IMG/VR virus record: IMGVR_UViG_3300020411_001522
Coordinates: 1 to 64,000 of that record
Origin: a virus
DNA: 64,000 nt
Strand: one strand, 5' to 3'
Notes under the pieces: generated by a model
The model's input: the letters and a program-made list of their open reading frames with translations, nothing else
What the model was told of the DNA's origin: nothing
The model's database searches: none
Shown: one piece after another, positions 42,068 through 49,006 of the stretch
Layout: each line of letters starts with the position of its first letter
Position numbering within the stretch: position 1 is the stretch's first letter
Translations under genes and position numbers: made by a program

Positions 42068-42254
42068 CTTCTGCAATCCTTACTACTTGGTTAATGTCTC
42101 TACTCATCTTAGCACACATGAGTTGACTTAGGTAGTAGAGAAAGTTTGCTTTTGCTTTTGATAGGTTACGGTAGTGGACAAGTGACATCCACTCCTGACC
42201 ATTCCATACTTCCAGTTTAAATTTCTTCACCAGTCCTGATCCAGTTGACGACAT
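42060..42254 (-). CDS. Small hypothetical protein, 64 aa
   Basis: Start taken at ATG 42254 (MSSTGSGLVKKFKLEVWNGQ), overlapping the end of the peroxiredoxin gene by 38 bases; a longer frame to 42296 would overlap further. Basic, helical, W-N-G-Q-E-W near the N-terminus. Unrecognised. Confidence 0.5.
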   Translation of the reverse strand: MSSTGSGLVKKFKLEVWNGQEWMSLVHYRNLSKAKANFLYYLSQLMCAKMSRDINQVVRIAEDD

Positions 42255-42738
42255 TCTCTGGATAGGATACCTCATAGGGATCCTCATCCGTGTCATCTAC
42301 TTTACCAGGTTCTTCAAAAAGTTTAGTAATCACACCGTCTTCAATGACACATGCGTATCTCCATGAGCGGAGACCAAAACCCTTATCATTTTTGGTGACA
42401 AGTTGATTCATAAGTCCTGTCCACATAGCATTGCCATCAGGGATCAACTTGACCTTTTCAATACCTAACTCTCTCTGCCATGCATTCATTACGAATCCAT
42501 CGTTAACAGAAATACACCAAACCTCATCTACACCTTCCTCTTTGAAGTTGTTATAACATGCTTCGTAGGAAGGGAGTTGAAATTGGGTGCAGGTGGGAGT
42601 GAAAGCACCAGGCAGAGCAAACACTACATGCTTGCCCTTACCTAGTAGATCCACCGAGTTTATTTTGTCAAAACCAAATGCTTTGTCGTTACAATCTTTT
42701 TGACGGACGAAGACAAATTCGACACTCGGGATATTCAT
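42217..42738 (-). CDS. Peroxiredoxin (Prx5/AhpC-TSA type)
   Basis: 173 residues with the peroxidatic motif P-G-A-F-T-P-T-C-T (Cys50) of the Prx5 class and R-S-W-R-Y-A near residue 127. It reduces peroxides using a thiol donor, plausibly the phage glutaredoxin. Location beside psbA and hli suggests protection from light-driven oxidative damage. A second Cys (C61) is present. Confidence 0.85.
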   Translation of the reverse strand: MNIPSVEFVFVRQKDCNDKAFGFDKINSVDLLGKGKHVVFALPGAFTPTCTQFQLPSYEACYNNFKEEGVDEVWCISVNDGFVMNAWQRELGIEKVKLIPDGNAMWTGLMNQLVTKNDKGFGLRSWRYACVIEDGVITKLFEEPGKVDDTDEDPYEVSYPENVVNWIRTGEEI

Positions 42739-42767
42739 AATTATTAGTTACGCTATTTTATATAGTA

Positions 42768-42908
42768 TCATGCAAACACAGGAATTCCAACAGTTGCTGT
42801 TAGACCTGTGGCAAACATGAATGTAATAAATGGGATGTATTTAACTGACATTGGTCTTTTGTAAACTTCCATTACCTCATGATATGAATTAGACATGAGA
42901 TCGGACAT
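42768..42908 (-). CDS. Small membrane protein in the hli cluster, 46 aa
   Basis: MSDLMSNSYHEVMEVYKRPM then a hydrophobic segment Y-I-P-F-I-T-F-M-F-A-T-G-L-T-A-T-V-G-I-P. Its start shares one base with the stop of hli (TAATG). Single-pass membrane protein, probably acting with the hli proteins; not a chlorophyll-binding motif itself. Confidence 0.55.
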   Translation of the reverse strand: MSDLMSNSYHEVMEVYKRPMSVKYIPFITFMFATGLTATVGIPVFA

Positions 42909-43042
42909 TAGAAAATACCGAAAAACATATGTCCAGTTAGAATGTCACTTGTTGCTGCTGCAACTAGACCAAGCATTGCTAGTCTACCATTCCAAGTTTC
43001 TGCCACTCTCTTCTGTGGCTCGATTGATTTAGTATTTGTCAT
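42908..43042 (-). CDS. hli: High-light-inducible protein
   Basis: 44 residues from ATG 43042 (MTNTKSIEPQKRVAETWNGR). Carries the Hli signature A-E-T-W-N-G-R-L-A-M-L-G in one transmembrane helix, which binds chlorophyll or carotenoid. Protects photosystems by dissipating excess light. TAATG overlaps join it to hli above and the membrane protein below. Confidence 0.85.
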   Translation of the reverse strand: MTNTKSIEPQKRVAETWNGRLAMLGLVAAATSDILTGHMFFGIF

Positions 43043-43149
43043 TAAAAGATACCAGGAATGATTTGTCCTGTGAATGTGTAAGCACCAACTGCTGCTACGA
43101 AACCAAGCATTGCTGCCCATCCATTAAATCTTTCTGCTTCTGGGGTCAT
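43042..43149 (-). CDS. hli: High-light-inducible protein (short)
   Basis: 35 residues, MTPEAERFNGWAAMLGFVAA; the A-E-R-F-N-G-W-A-A-M-L-G motif is the Hli helix with G-W in place of G-R. One-helix chlorophyll-binding protein. Coupled to the next hli by TAATG. Confidence 0.85.
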   Translation of the reverse strand: MTPEAERFNGWAAMLGFVAAVGAYTFTGQIIPGIF

Positions 43150-43177
43150 GAGTTTGCTCCTATAAGGTTAGTTGTTG

Positions 43178-43378
43178 TTAGATTCCGAAGGCACCAAAAA
43201 AGAAGATGCTTCCAGAGAATGCGTATGAAATTACTGCTGATACAATCCCTAGCATTGCTAGACGACCGTTAAGTAATTCCGCTCTTTCGTTGTGAGTCAC
43301 GGATACGTCCATTACTTGCATAGGTGGTTCCTTTGCAAACATGTTTTGCCTTCCGCCTGATTCAGTAGTAATTGTCAT
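43178..43378 (-). CDS. hli: High-light-inducible protein
   Basis: 66 residues; R-A-E-L-L-N-G-R-L-A-M-L-G-I motif followed by one membrane helix ending F-F-F-G-A-F-G-I. The N-terminal 25 residues are a polar extension. First of three tandem hli genes, with a GGAACC-like weak SD. Protects photosystems during infection. Confidence 0.9.
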   Translation of the reverse strand: MTITTESGGRQNMFAKEPPMQVMDVSVTHNERAELLNGRLAMLGIVSAVISYAFSGSIFFFGAFGI

Positions 43379-43433
43379 GAATAACGTTTGTTAAGTTATG
43401 TTACATAATTATATAGGAAAGATTAAATTTCTG

Positions 43434-43685
43434 TCAACCCCCAAATGTGATGACATCCGCACCTGCTGCTCCTTGAATAGGCACTTCCCCTGCAGCAACT
43501 GGGTAGTTATCAAAATCAATGTGGAAACTTTCCACAGGTTTCTGTGTCTCTGCGATTGTCTTCAAACCAAGATAATGTCGCCACAACTCACCAGTGGTCT
43601 GGTCATCGACGTCGTTATCTAGTGCCCACTTAAAGGCAGTCTTCGCTGCAGCGACAGCATCGTGAAATTCATTAGCGTAAGCCAT
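43434..43685 (-). CDS. Conserved hypothetical protein, 83 aa
   Basis: Starts MAYANEFHDAVAAAKTAFKW (ATG 43685, overlapping the stop of the upstream gene). Soluble, helical, no recognised family, Gly-rich C-terminus. Lies between hli and a small unknown gene. Confidence 0.5.
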   Translation of the reverse strand: MAYANEFHDAVAAAKTAFKWALDNDVDDQTTGELWRHYLGLKTIAETQKPVESFHIDFDNYPVAAGEVPIQGAAGADVITFGG

Positions 43686-43951
43686 CATGCTCCTTGATAA
43701 GGTGATACAACAACATCCCTACGTCCACCATAGGCAGCGACCTCAGGATCAGGGTCTAACCACTTAGTGTATTCGGGATCTTCGATACAATAGTCCAACT
43801 GGATCGAGTTGTCAAGCTTATACATGGTGTAATAAGTCTTGGTGATCTCGTTGTATTTGAGAATGCGATAGTCAGGCATACCGTTGATCTCTAGTGTGCC
43901 ACACTCGGCAAAACGGTATGGGAATCTGTCGAGAATTACTTTTACCTTCAT
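43685..43951 (-). CDS. Conserved hypothetical protein, 88 aa
   Basis: Beta-rich small protein (R-F-P-Y-R-F-A-E-C-G-T-L-E-I-N), no family recognised. Start ATG 43951. One-base overlap with the downstream gene. Confidence 0.55.
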   Translation of the reverse strand: MKVKVILDRFPYRFAECGTLEINGMPDYRILKYNEITKTYYTMYKLDNSIQLDYCIEDPEYTKWLDPDPEVAAYGGRRDVVVSPYQGA

Positions 43952-44026
43952 GGTGTGTGTGAATCTATATGTATTCTAACGTTATCACACCAAGACTGTG
44001 ACCTACTAAGGACAGTTATATAATTG

Positions 44027-44233
44027 TCACCTACGAAGAGTGTTAGCGTGTGTAATCATATACTCTCTGATCCACATCAACTCGTTAAAACATTTCTGAT
44101 TGTGAGCACACCCACGAAGTTTAGGGTCTGGCTCGTGGAGAGACTCAATGAAGAGATCAAGTCCTCTATTCCACTTATCATTTTGCGAATCAAGATGTGC
44201 TTGATCTCTAGGTAATTCGGATCTGTCTAACAT
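44027..44233 (-). CDS. Small hypothetical protein, 68 aa
   Basis: Charged, helical, two Cys (C-A-H-N-Q-K-C) that might bind a metal. It lies 4 bases downstream of the oxygenase gene, so is likely co-expressed. Unrecognised. Confidence 0.5.
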   Translation of the reverse strand: MLDRSELPRDQAHLDSQNDKWNRGLDLFIESLHEPDPKLRGCAHNQKCFNELMWIREYMITHANTLRR

Positions 44234-44237
44234 TTGT

Positions 44238-44849
44238 TTATTGGAATGAAAACCATCCTGTGATAATCATCTTCTCCTTAGTATCAGATACCCTTCCTCT
44301 ATGGAAGTGTGTCCAATCTGCTGGCCAGATGACTGTGTATCCTTTTTGTGCGGGGACATACTTATCTTGATGAAACCACTCGGTGCCACCATCAGGGACA
44401 TCGTTTAGGTATGTCATAAAGACAAGGTGTCTATAAACATTACTTGGTAGGCAGTTTGATCTCTCTGTATGCCAGAGTTTAAAACCACCACCCTTAGGAT
44501 ACCATTGTATAGAGAGTGGCTCGTTGATACGGAAGTTAGATAACTCACAGAAAGGAAATCTATCCATGTATTTCTCTAGGACTTCTTGCAACTCAACAAG
44601 ATACTTCTCTAGGTGCATGACTGCTGCTTGGAATGGGACATGCAGGTCACGAGAATCTTTAAATTCTTTATTTGTTTTTACTTCTCCTGCTTCCATGAGT
44701 TGACCTTCAATATAAGGCAACCACTGTTGATGCCTATAGAAATTTACAACCTCTTGGACTGCATCATCAGAAATAGTAGCACCCCAAATGAAGTCACTAT
44801 CTTTGGTGCAGATCTTATTCTTATAGGTTGTGATCTCAGGATCTAGCAT
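44238..44849 (-). CDS. 2OG-Fe(II) oxygenase (prolyl 4-hydroxylase-like), 203 aa
   Basis: C-terminal half fits the 2OG-Fe(II) fold: I-Q-W-Y-P-K-G-G-G-F-K-L-W-H-T-E (HxE/D type ligand pair), V-F-M-T-Y-L-N-D-V-P-D-G-G-T-E-W (the typical YLNDVxxGGxT), and H-F-H-R-G-R-V-S-D-T-K-E-K with a distal His and a Lys. Hydroxylates a substrate not identifiable here. Overlaps the cupin-like gene by 14 bases. Confidence 0.75.
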   Translation of the reverse strand: MLDPEITTYKNKICTKDSDFIWGATISDDAVQEVVNFYRHQQWLPYIEGQLMEAGEVKTNKEFKDSRDLHVPFQAAVMHLEKYLVELQEVLEKYMDRFPFCELSNFRINEPLSIQWYPKGGGFKLWHTERSNCLPSNVYRHLVFMTYLNDVPDGGTEWFHQDKYVPAQKGYTVIWPADWTHFHRGRVSDTKEKMIITGWFSFQ

Positions 44850-45333
44850 CTATTCTATAACTAAAAATTGCTCTAGGAGATTTGGGGGATGCCTCATGAT
44901 ACATCCCTTTAGGTATGTATAGTGCATCGCCAGGATTGATTGTGACGATATCCGCCATGCATGTTTCACATGCGTTAGTATCAAATCGATAGGATGTCCT
45001 ACCCTTGACACCAATGATAAGGACATTCTCCTGATCATTATGCCTGCCGAATGTATCAGCAGGTGCAAAGTATGAGACATAGACATCCATGTTTTGACAC
45101 TCGTGTCCTGCCCACTCTTCAAACTCTCTCCTTGCCATAGTAAAAGAAGGAGGAGCAGCACTCCCCCTTCGCCATTTTGACATATAAGAAGGCGGTCCTC
45201 CATCACTAATACAATGACAAAAACCTGTAGGGTCGTTAAGAGTTGCATTTACATACATCAACACTGCATCCCAAGGCACTGCAACATGCTTAGGGAAGAT
45301 GTCTCTGTATACAATGTATCTCTCGTCATCCAT
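44836..45333 (-). CDS. Cupin/JmjC-like oxygenase, 165 aa
   Basis: Pattern G-R-H-N-D-Q-E-N-V-L-I-I-G-V-K-G (His/Asp ligands) followed by I-N-P-G-D-A-L-Y-I-P-K-G-M-Y-H-E-A matches cupin-fold dioxygenases of the JmjC/cupin_4 type. May hydroxylate a protein side chain. Cys-rich N-terminus. In an oxygenase cluster with genes either side. Confidence 0.65.
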   Translation of the reverse strand: MDDERYIVYRDIFPKHVAVPWDAVLMYVNATLNDPTGFCHCISDGGPPSYMSKWRRGSAAPPSFTMARREFEEWAGHECQNMDVYVSYFAPADTFGRHNDQENVLIIGVKGRTSYRFDTNACETCMADIVTINPGDALYIPKGMYHEASPKSPRAIFSYRIDARS

Positions 45334-45538
45334 AAACTAAATCATCACTAAGGTGGTCAATTAAAATCGCATAATCTTCTTCAACATCAATACCCCAGAA
45401 ATGGACGTGGCGTTTGTCGGCATAAAATCGACATAATGCTTGGAAGAGAGATGGATACTCGGTATCCAATTCCACTTCACCATTGACTGCTGACCTGAGA
45501 ATGGACAAGCAATCGGCAAAACGCTTTTCTACAGTCAT
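45326..45538 (-). CDS. Small hypothetical protein, 70 aa
   Basis: Start at ATG 45538 (MTVEKRFADCLSILRSAVNG), downstream of the tRNA; the longer frame would run through the tRNA gene. Soluble, no known family. Overlaps the cupin-like gene by 8 bases. Confidence 0.5.
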   Translation of the reverse strand: MTVEKRFADCLSILRSAVNGEVELDTEYPSLFQALCRFYADKRHVHFWGIDVEEDYAILIDHLSDDLVYG

Positions 45539-45580
45539 AAGTAGACTCCTATTCTGTTGTGGCAATGGGGTTACCCCCAA

Positions 45581-45653
45581 CGACTCAGGTTGGATTCGAA
45601 CCAACGACCGACTGTTTAGAAGACAGTTGCTCTATCCACTGAGCTACTGAATC
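45581..45653 (-). tRNA. tRNA-Arg (anticodon UCU)
   Basis: 73-nt cloverleaf: acceptor GATTCAG/CTGAGTC (7 bp with one G-U), D stem GCTC/GAGC, anticodon stem ACTGT/ACAGT with loop CTTCTAA giving anticodon TCT, T arm GTTGG-TTCGAAT-CCAAC, variable loop CGGTC, discriminator G. No CCA encoded. It reads AGA codons, which are common in this AT-rich genome. The 5' end overlaps the stop codon of the preceding gene by two bases. Confidence 0.9.
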
Positions 45654-46284
45654 AATAGGTGAGGAAATGTACCTCAGTAAACCGTGGTCTGTCTATGAAT
45701 GTATTACCTACCAGTCTCATGGAATGATAGATGTCTCCATTGAAAAAGACAGCACAGTTATATCGATCTAGTATACAGTGGGTCTCATCTGCATCATTAC
45801 ACCATGGGTTGAAGTGCTCACCTCCTCCGTTGTAGTCAAAGGAATTGTAGAAAGATGTGCCTGGTCCATAATCGTTACACTTGTTGAGATAAACTAGTCC
45901 GTTGATGCAGTGGGGGTCAGTATGGGGAAACCAATGACCCTTTGGTAAGGAGTTTAGCATGGTCATATTAAACATGCAACCTCCTTGGAAGTATGTATTC
46001 TGGTGGATGCCTAGTAAGGAGGAGGCTTCCCTGTGTATGTCAAACCATTGTCGATCATATGCTTCTGTAATTGCTTGTCTACCATCAAAAAACTCAACAC
46101 CATTTGCTGCCTGAGGATCTTGTGGTTTGTGTGAAATAATAGGACAGTTTTGTAGATACTCTACCACTCTGTCTGGGTTTTTATATACGTTATCAACGTA
46201 GACAATCGGTCTTCCGTTTACGTCTTCCTTGGTAAATGTTAAGTTTGAATTTAATTGAAAGTCATCGCCTGTAAAAAACTTCAT
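45652..46284 (-). CDS. 2OG-Fe(II) oxygenase-like protein (DUF6445-like), 210 aa
   Basis: G-H-W-F-P-H-T-D-P-H (HxD ligand pair with distal His further on), G-L-V-Y-L-N-K, G-T-S-F-Y, and N-G-D-I-Y-H-S-M-R match the double-stranded beta-helix oxygenases; I associate the exact arrangement with DUF6445. Substrate unknown. Its stop overlaps the tRNA start, and its start overlaps the upstream oxygenase (ATGA), so one mRNA covers cluster and tRNA. Confidence 0.65.
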   Translation of the reverse strand: MKFFTGDDFQLNSNLTFTKEDVNGRPIVYVDNVYKNPDRVVEYLQNCPIISHKPQDPQAANGVEFFDGRQAITEAYDRQWFDIHREASSLLGIHQNTYFQGGCMFNMTMLNSLPKGHWFPHTDPHCINGLVYLNKCNDYGPGTSFYNSFDYNGGGEHFNPWCNDADETHCILDRYNCAVFFNGDIYHSMRLVGNTFIDRPRFTEVHFLTY

Positions 46285-46853
46285 ATTACTTTTTTGGTTT
46301 TGTCTACATGTCCTTTAATATTAAATGATATGATTGTGCGTTTAACTGGTGATCTATTCGGTGGTGCTTCATGGTGCAGTGCAGCAGGAAAGAACACAAT
46401 AGACCCTTCCTTGACTGGTGGCACATAGGACATTAAGTTGCCATCGATGAAGTCGTGGAAGGGTGAATAGAAAGTAGTAGGGTGATGAATGTTTTCATCG
46501 AAGTCATAGTATAGCACACATGACCATCCATACATGCCATGATTGTGGACACGATGTTTGTGTGATGCAAATTGAGACTCAAACCACATTGATGAGATCT
46601 CCATCATGTGATTGCGACCAAGGCAACCACTTTTTTTGAATTTATTTATCGGTAATGCTGCTGCATCAAACACTTGGTCAGCATATGGTGGCAAGATACC
46701 CTGCTGATCCCACTCAAAGAAATCAGTATAGACTTCCACACCCTGATCCAGATGTTTATCTGTAGGGTCTGGTAATTTAATGGTATCTTTCTTCTCCGCC
46801 CAGTCTTCAATCTCGTATGTGCAGATCGGGACTCGGAATGGGAATTCCATCAT
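46281..46853 (-). CDS. 2OG-Fe(II) oxygenase (phage group), 190 aa
   Basis: S-S-M-W-F-E-S, H-V/H-N-H-G near residue 103 (H-K-H-R-V-H-N-H-G), W-S-C-V-L-Y-Y-D-F-D-E, then G-S-I-V-F-F-P-A-A-L-H-H-E and R-T-I-I-S-F-N. These correspond to the metal-binding His positions, a distal His, and an Arg on the last strand of 2OG-Fe(II) phage oxygenases. Substrate unknown. Overlaps the small upstream ORF by 4 bases. Confidence 0.75.
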   Translation of the reverse strand: MMEFPFRVPICTYEIEDWAEKKDTIKLPDPTDKHLDQGVEVYTDFFEWDQQGILPPYADQVFDAAALPINKFKKSGCLGRNHMMEISSMWFESQFASHKHRVHNHGMYGWSCVLYYDFDENIHHPTTFYSPFHDFIDGNLMSYVPPVKEGSIVFFPAALHHEAPPNRSPVKRTIISFNIKGHVDKTKKVI

Positions 46854-46978
46854 GCTTCTTCAAGCTCTCGGATCTGCTTTGCTACCGTCTCTGCCTCTTC
46901 GGTCTTGCCTTCCTCAATAAGGTAGTGCAATTTATCGATAAGATACTCAACTGAGTCTACGAATTCGATGGGAGCCAT
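46850..46978 (-). CDS. Small acidic helical protein, 42 aa
   Basis: MAPIEFVDSVEYLIDKLHYL followed by E-x2-K-T-E-E-A: a helical hairpin-like acidic protein. ATGA overlap with the oxygenase gene suggests translational coupling. Function unknown. Confidence 0.5.
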   Translation of the reverse strand: MAPIEFVDSVEYLIDKLHYLIEEGKTEEAETVAKQIRELEEA

Positions 46979-47026
46979 GATTTGGTAGTGTAACTCTCGT
47001 AAGTATATATGGTCTCTGTCCATCTG

Positions 47027-47359
47027 TCAAGGATTGTAATGCTTAATAAACCATTCGGCATCCAACACCACTAGTGCCTTCTTCCGATTTTTCTTCATAA
47101 AAAGAGCAGGTGTATGGTCACCTGCGTTTGCACACGCTTGATCGTATGCATCGTAAACGTTAAGTTTCTCTACATTTTTACATTCAATAGAGAAAGGAAA
47201 CTTTTCTCTTGCTGCTCTTGCCATGATAAGATCTTCGCCACCTGCACCCATACTACGAGACTCAATGTCCTCAGGGTGGACGTCACGATGCTCAATGAGC
47301 ATTTCTCTTACCCATTTCTGGAAGTTTCTTCCTTTAGCTTTAGCACTTTGCGGTTTCAA
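47027..47359 (-). CDS. PD-(D/E)XK endonuclease-like protein, 110 aa
   Basis: G-R-N-F-Q-K-W-V-R-E near residue 10, M-G-A-G-G-E-D-L-I-M and F-S-I-E-C-K-N-V (GxxD/E...ECK core) plus a C-terminal Q-A-C-A-N motif fit the Holliday-junction-resolvase-like/VRR endonuclease class. Likely acts on branched or nicked DNA. Next to talC. Activity inferred from the core residues. Confidence 0.65.
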   Translation of the reverse strand: MKPQSAKAKGRNFQKWVREMLIEHRDVHPEDIESRSMGAGGEDLIMARAAREKFPFSIECKNVEKLNVYDAYDQACANAGDHTPALFMKKNRKKALVVLDAEWFIKHYNP

Positions 47360-47529
47360 TCTGCGTAACCATCATCATCTCCATTGTATCTATACGACAT
47401 ACCTTCCTTAACTAGTGGATCGGAGACTACAGGTCTGTATGCATCCACATCTTCTTTAATAGCATCTTCCAAACTCTCTGCGAGGAGTTTAAGATTGTGT
47501 GCAATGAGTTTTACCTTTTGATAATTCAT
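47356..47529 (-). CDS. Small hypothetical protein, 57 aa
   Basis: MNYQKVKLIAHNLKLLAESL..., then an acidic tail with Y-R-Y-N-G-D-D-D-G-Y. ATG at 47527-47529 overlaps the talC stop (ATGA). Unrecognised. The acidic D-D-D-G is a possible Ca-binding loop only in passing. Confidence 0.45.
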   Translation of the reverse strand: MNYQKVKLIAHNLKLLAESLEDAIKEDVDAYRPVVSDPLVKEGMSYRYNGDDDGYAD

Positions 47530-48188
47530 GGTTTAAGATTTTCTTGTAGGGTTTGCCAGTCCTTGTCAAATTGCTCTAGACCTTTATCGGTCAAGACATG
47601 CTTATACATTTTGTTAAACACGGCAGGAGGGATCGTGCAGATATCTGCACCAACTCCAAAACATCTACCGACCTGATGCACATCCCTAATAGATGCTGCT
47701 AGGATTTGTGTCTTTACAGAATGCCTAGAGTATACATCAGAGATTGCTCTGATCAACTCAACACCTGAGACAGAATTATCATTCAATCTACCAACGAAAG
47801 GTGACACATAAGTAGCACCTGCTTTCGCAGCAAGAATTGCTTGTGAGACTGAGAAGCAAAGAGTAACGTTAGTGGAGATACCATCCTCCGACAACTCTTT
47901 ACATGCTTTAAGACCCTCTGGTGTGAGGGGCAATTTAATAGTTACACTAGGATGTATATCAATATAATCGTCTGCCATGTCTAGCATTTCTTCTGCTGTA
48001 GATCCAACGACCTCTGCAGAAACAGATGCTGTCCATCCAAACATGTTACAAATCTCAAGGATAACATCCCTAGGATCTTTCCCTTCTTTCATCATCAGGG
48101 AAGGGTTGGTAGTTACACCATCAATCAATCCAGTTGCAACTGCATCATAAACTACTTCGGTATTGCTACTGTCCAAAAATAGTTTCAT
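47526..48188 (-). CDS. talC: Transaldolase TalC
   Basis: 220 residues from ATG 48188 (MKLFLDSSNTEVVYDAVATG); four extra upstream codons are likely untranslated. Carries T-T-N-P-S (27-31), the Schiff-base Lys in V-T-I-K-L-P-L-T-P-E-G (Lys85), and F-V-G-R-L-N-D. Transfers dihydroxyacetone units in the pentose phosphate pathway. In cyanophages it works with cp12 to direct carbon to NADPH and ribose. A long structured leader precedes it. Confidence 0.9.
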   Translation of the reverse strand: MKLFLDSSNTEVVYDAVATGLIDGVTTNPSLMMKEGKDPRDVILEICNMFGWTASVSAEVVGSTAEEMLDMADDYIDIHPSVTIKLPLTPEGLKACKELSEDGISTNVTLCFSVSQAILAAKAGATYVSPFVGRLNDNSVSGVELIRAISDVYSRHSVKTQILAASIRDVHQVGRCFGVGADICTIPPAVFNKMYKHVLTDKGLEQFDKDWQTLQENLKP

Positions 48189-48223
48189 GACTCTCCTCAT
48201 AGTTAAAGTTATTTATTTTCGTG

Positions 48224-48427
48224 AAAAAAAGGAGGGAGGTTGGGTTACTGTATACCAACAAAGAACGGGCATTACTACAGAGTAAATACGTCCTTGCCTA
48301 CGACCTACTTGGTTGAGTAGTTCTGCTATTCCTAGCAGCGAGCACCACCTCTGTCGTATCACCTTATCCAGCCATATGCCAGAAAGATTATTCAGTCACT
48401 CCCAGTGTGCTGATCAGGCACAGATAT
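48224..48427 (-). ncRNA. Structured RNA leader upstream of talC
   Basis: About 200 non-coding bases ahead of talC with nested helices: TACGAC/GTCGTA closing a junction that holds CTGCTA-GGAA-TAGCAG (a GNRA-capped hairpin) and CTACT-CAACCA-AGTAG, ending in a T7 tract near 48224. It may be a 5' UTR regulator or a separate small RNA. Family unidentified; no ORF of note inside. Confidence 0.5.
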
Positions 48428-48456
48428 ATAATGGCATAAAAAAAGGAGGGTGTCAA
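48428..48456 (-). promoter_or_regulatory. Sigma70-like promoter for the talC leader
   Basis: On the minus strand TTGACA (48451-48456), 17-base spacer, CATTAT (48428-48433). The -35 is perfect, the -10 has 4 of 6 consensus bases. It overlaps the terminator of the preceding gene, whose loop contains the -35. Confidence 0.5.
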
Positions 48457-48465
48457 CCCCTCCTT
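48443..48465 (-). terminator. Terminator downstream of the 61-residue gene
   Basis: 8-bp stem AAGGAGGG/CCCTCCTT (48443-48450 with 48458-48465), followed on the minus strand by a T7 tract. Ends the small peptide unit. The loop holds a TTGACA hexamer. Confidence 0.8.
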
Positions 48466-48486
48466 AGAAATGTGTATGAATGATAA

Positions 48487-48672
48487 CTATTTTTCACCCT
48501 TTCTTGGATTCTTTAGATACCAAGAAGGTGTGCCAAACACGTTTAGTGTAACCCATTTGGCATACGAAACACCTCTATAACACAGTAAAGCAAACACTTT
48601 ATCTGGGTCATGTTTTTCTGGATCGTATTCTGGTAGACCGTAGTCCCATTCAATTTTAACTTTTAACCGCAT
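48487..48672 (-). CDS. Small hypothetical protein, 61 aa
   Basis: From ATG 48672 (MRLKVKIEWDYGLPEYDPEK); an ATG at 48681 adds three residues. Aromatic-rich, beta-like, basic C-terminus. It overlaps the end of the small membrane protein ORF by 17 bases. Last gene of the unit before the terminator. Unrecognised. Confidence 0.5.
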   Translation of the reverse strand: MRLKVKIEWDYGLPEYDPEKHDPDKVFALLCYRGVSYAKWVTLNVFGTPSWYLKNPRKGEK

Positions 48673-48778
48673 CGCTGCCACCCTTTAAAAAATGGAGGAA
48701 GCGAACTTCTTGGTAGATGAAGTAGATGAATACAACAGATCCAATAGTTATCCAACTAACAGTCTGTAGTGCTTCCAT
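48656..48778 (-). CDS. Small membrane protein, 40 aa
   Basis: MEALQTVSWITIGSVVFIYF then a basic tail: one hydrophobic helix (residues 5-22). It lies 4 bases downstream of the YRGVKY peptide gene. Part of the riboswitch peptide cassette by position. Function unknown. Confidence 0.45.
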   Translation of the reverse strand: MEALQTVSWITIGSVVFIYFIYQEVRFLHFLKGGSDAVKS

Positions 48779-48782
48779 CTTT

Positions 48783-48923
48783 CTACACCACTGCTAGTTT
48801 CTTTTCGACCTTAATACCACGATACATAAGTTCATGGTTTCTTGCCTGTGCGGCTTCTGCTAGTACCTTTGCTTTGTACTGCTCAGCGTCATACTTGACG
48901 CCACGATATGTGATAGTAGTCAT
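48783..48923 (-). CDS. Small YRGVKY peptide, DUF4278-like, 46 aa
   Basis: Begins MTTITYRGVKYDAEQYKAKV with a second M-Y-R-G-I-K-V near residue 33. The (I/L)-x-Y-R-G-V-x-Y motif is that of DUF4278, a family of short peptides often downstream of glutamine-riboswitch-type RNAs in cyanobacteria and cyanophages. Two AGGAG-type SD sequences lie upstream. Function of the peptide unknown; a role in nitrogen control is suspected because the RNA class binds glutamine. Confidence 0.65.
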   Translation of the reverse strand: MTTITYRGVKYDAEQYKAKVLAEAAQARNHELMYRGIKVEKKLAVV

Positions 48924-48980
48924 TTGTTTCTCCTAAAGTTGGTGAAGTTTCTCCTTTAACCCTTGCGGGTGATCCGAGTT

Positions 48981-49006
48981 CCCGTTCCTTTAGTCGTTTG
49001 CGTCCC
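48981..49006 (-). promoter_or_regulatory. Second copy of the riboswitch core (GGGACGCAA...GGAACG)
   Basis: On the minus strand GGGACGCAAACGACTAAAGG then AACGGG, overlapping the last codons (W-D-A-N-D-stop) of the 60-residue ORF and preceding the YRGVKY peptide gene. It shares the core of the upstream element but lacks an upstream CGTTC partner for the closing helix. May be a degenerate copy or a distinct motif. Confidence 0.45.

Noticed and set aside
42908-43120. 70-residue version of the second hli
   Set aside because: The first 26 codons overlap the third hli gene and match nothing; ATG 43042 follows a TAATG overlap.
43178-43378. Hli as a larger light-harvesting protein
   Set aside because: Only one helix and the Hli motif are present, so it is a single-helix protein.
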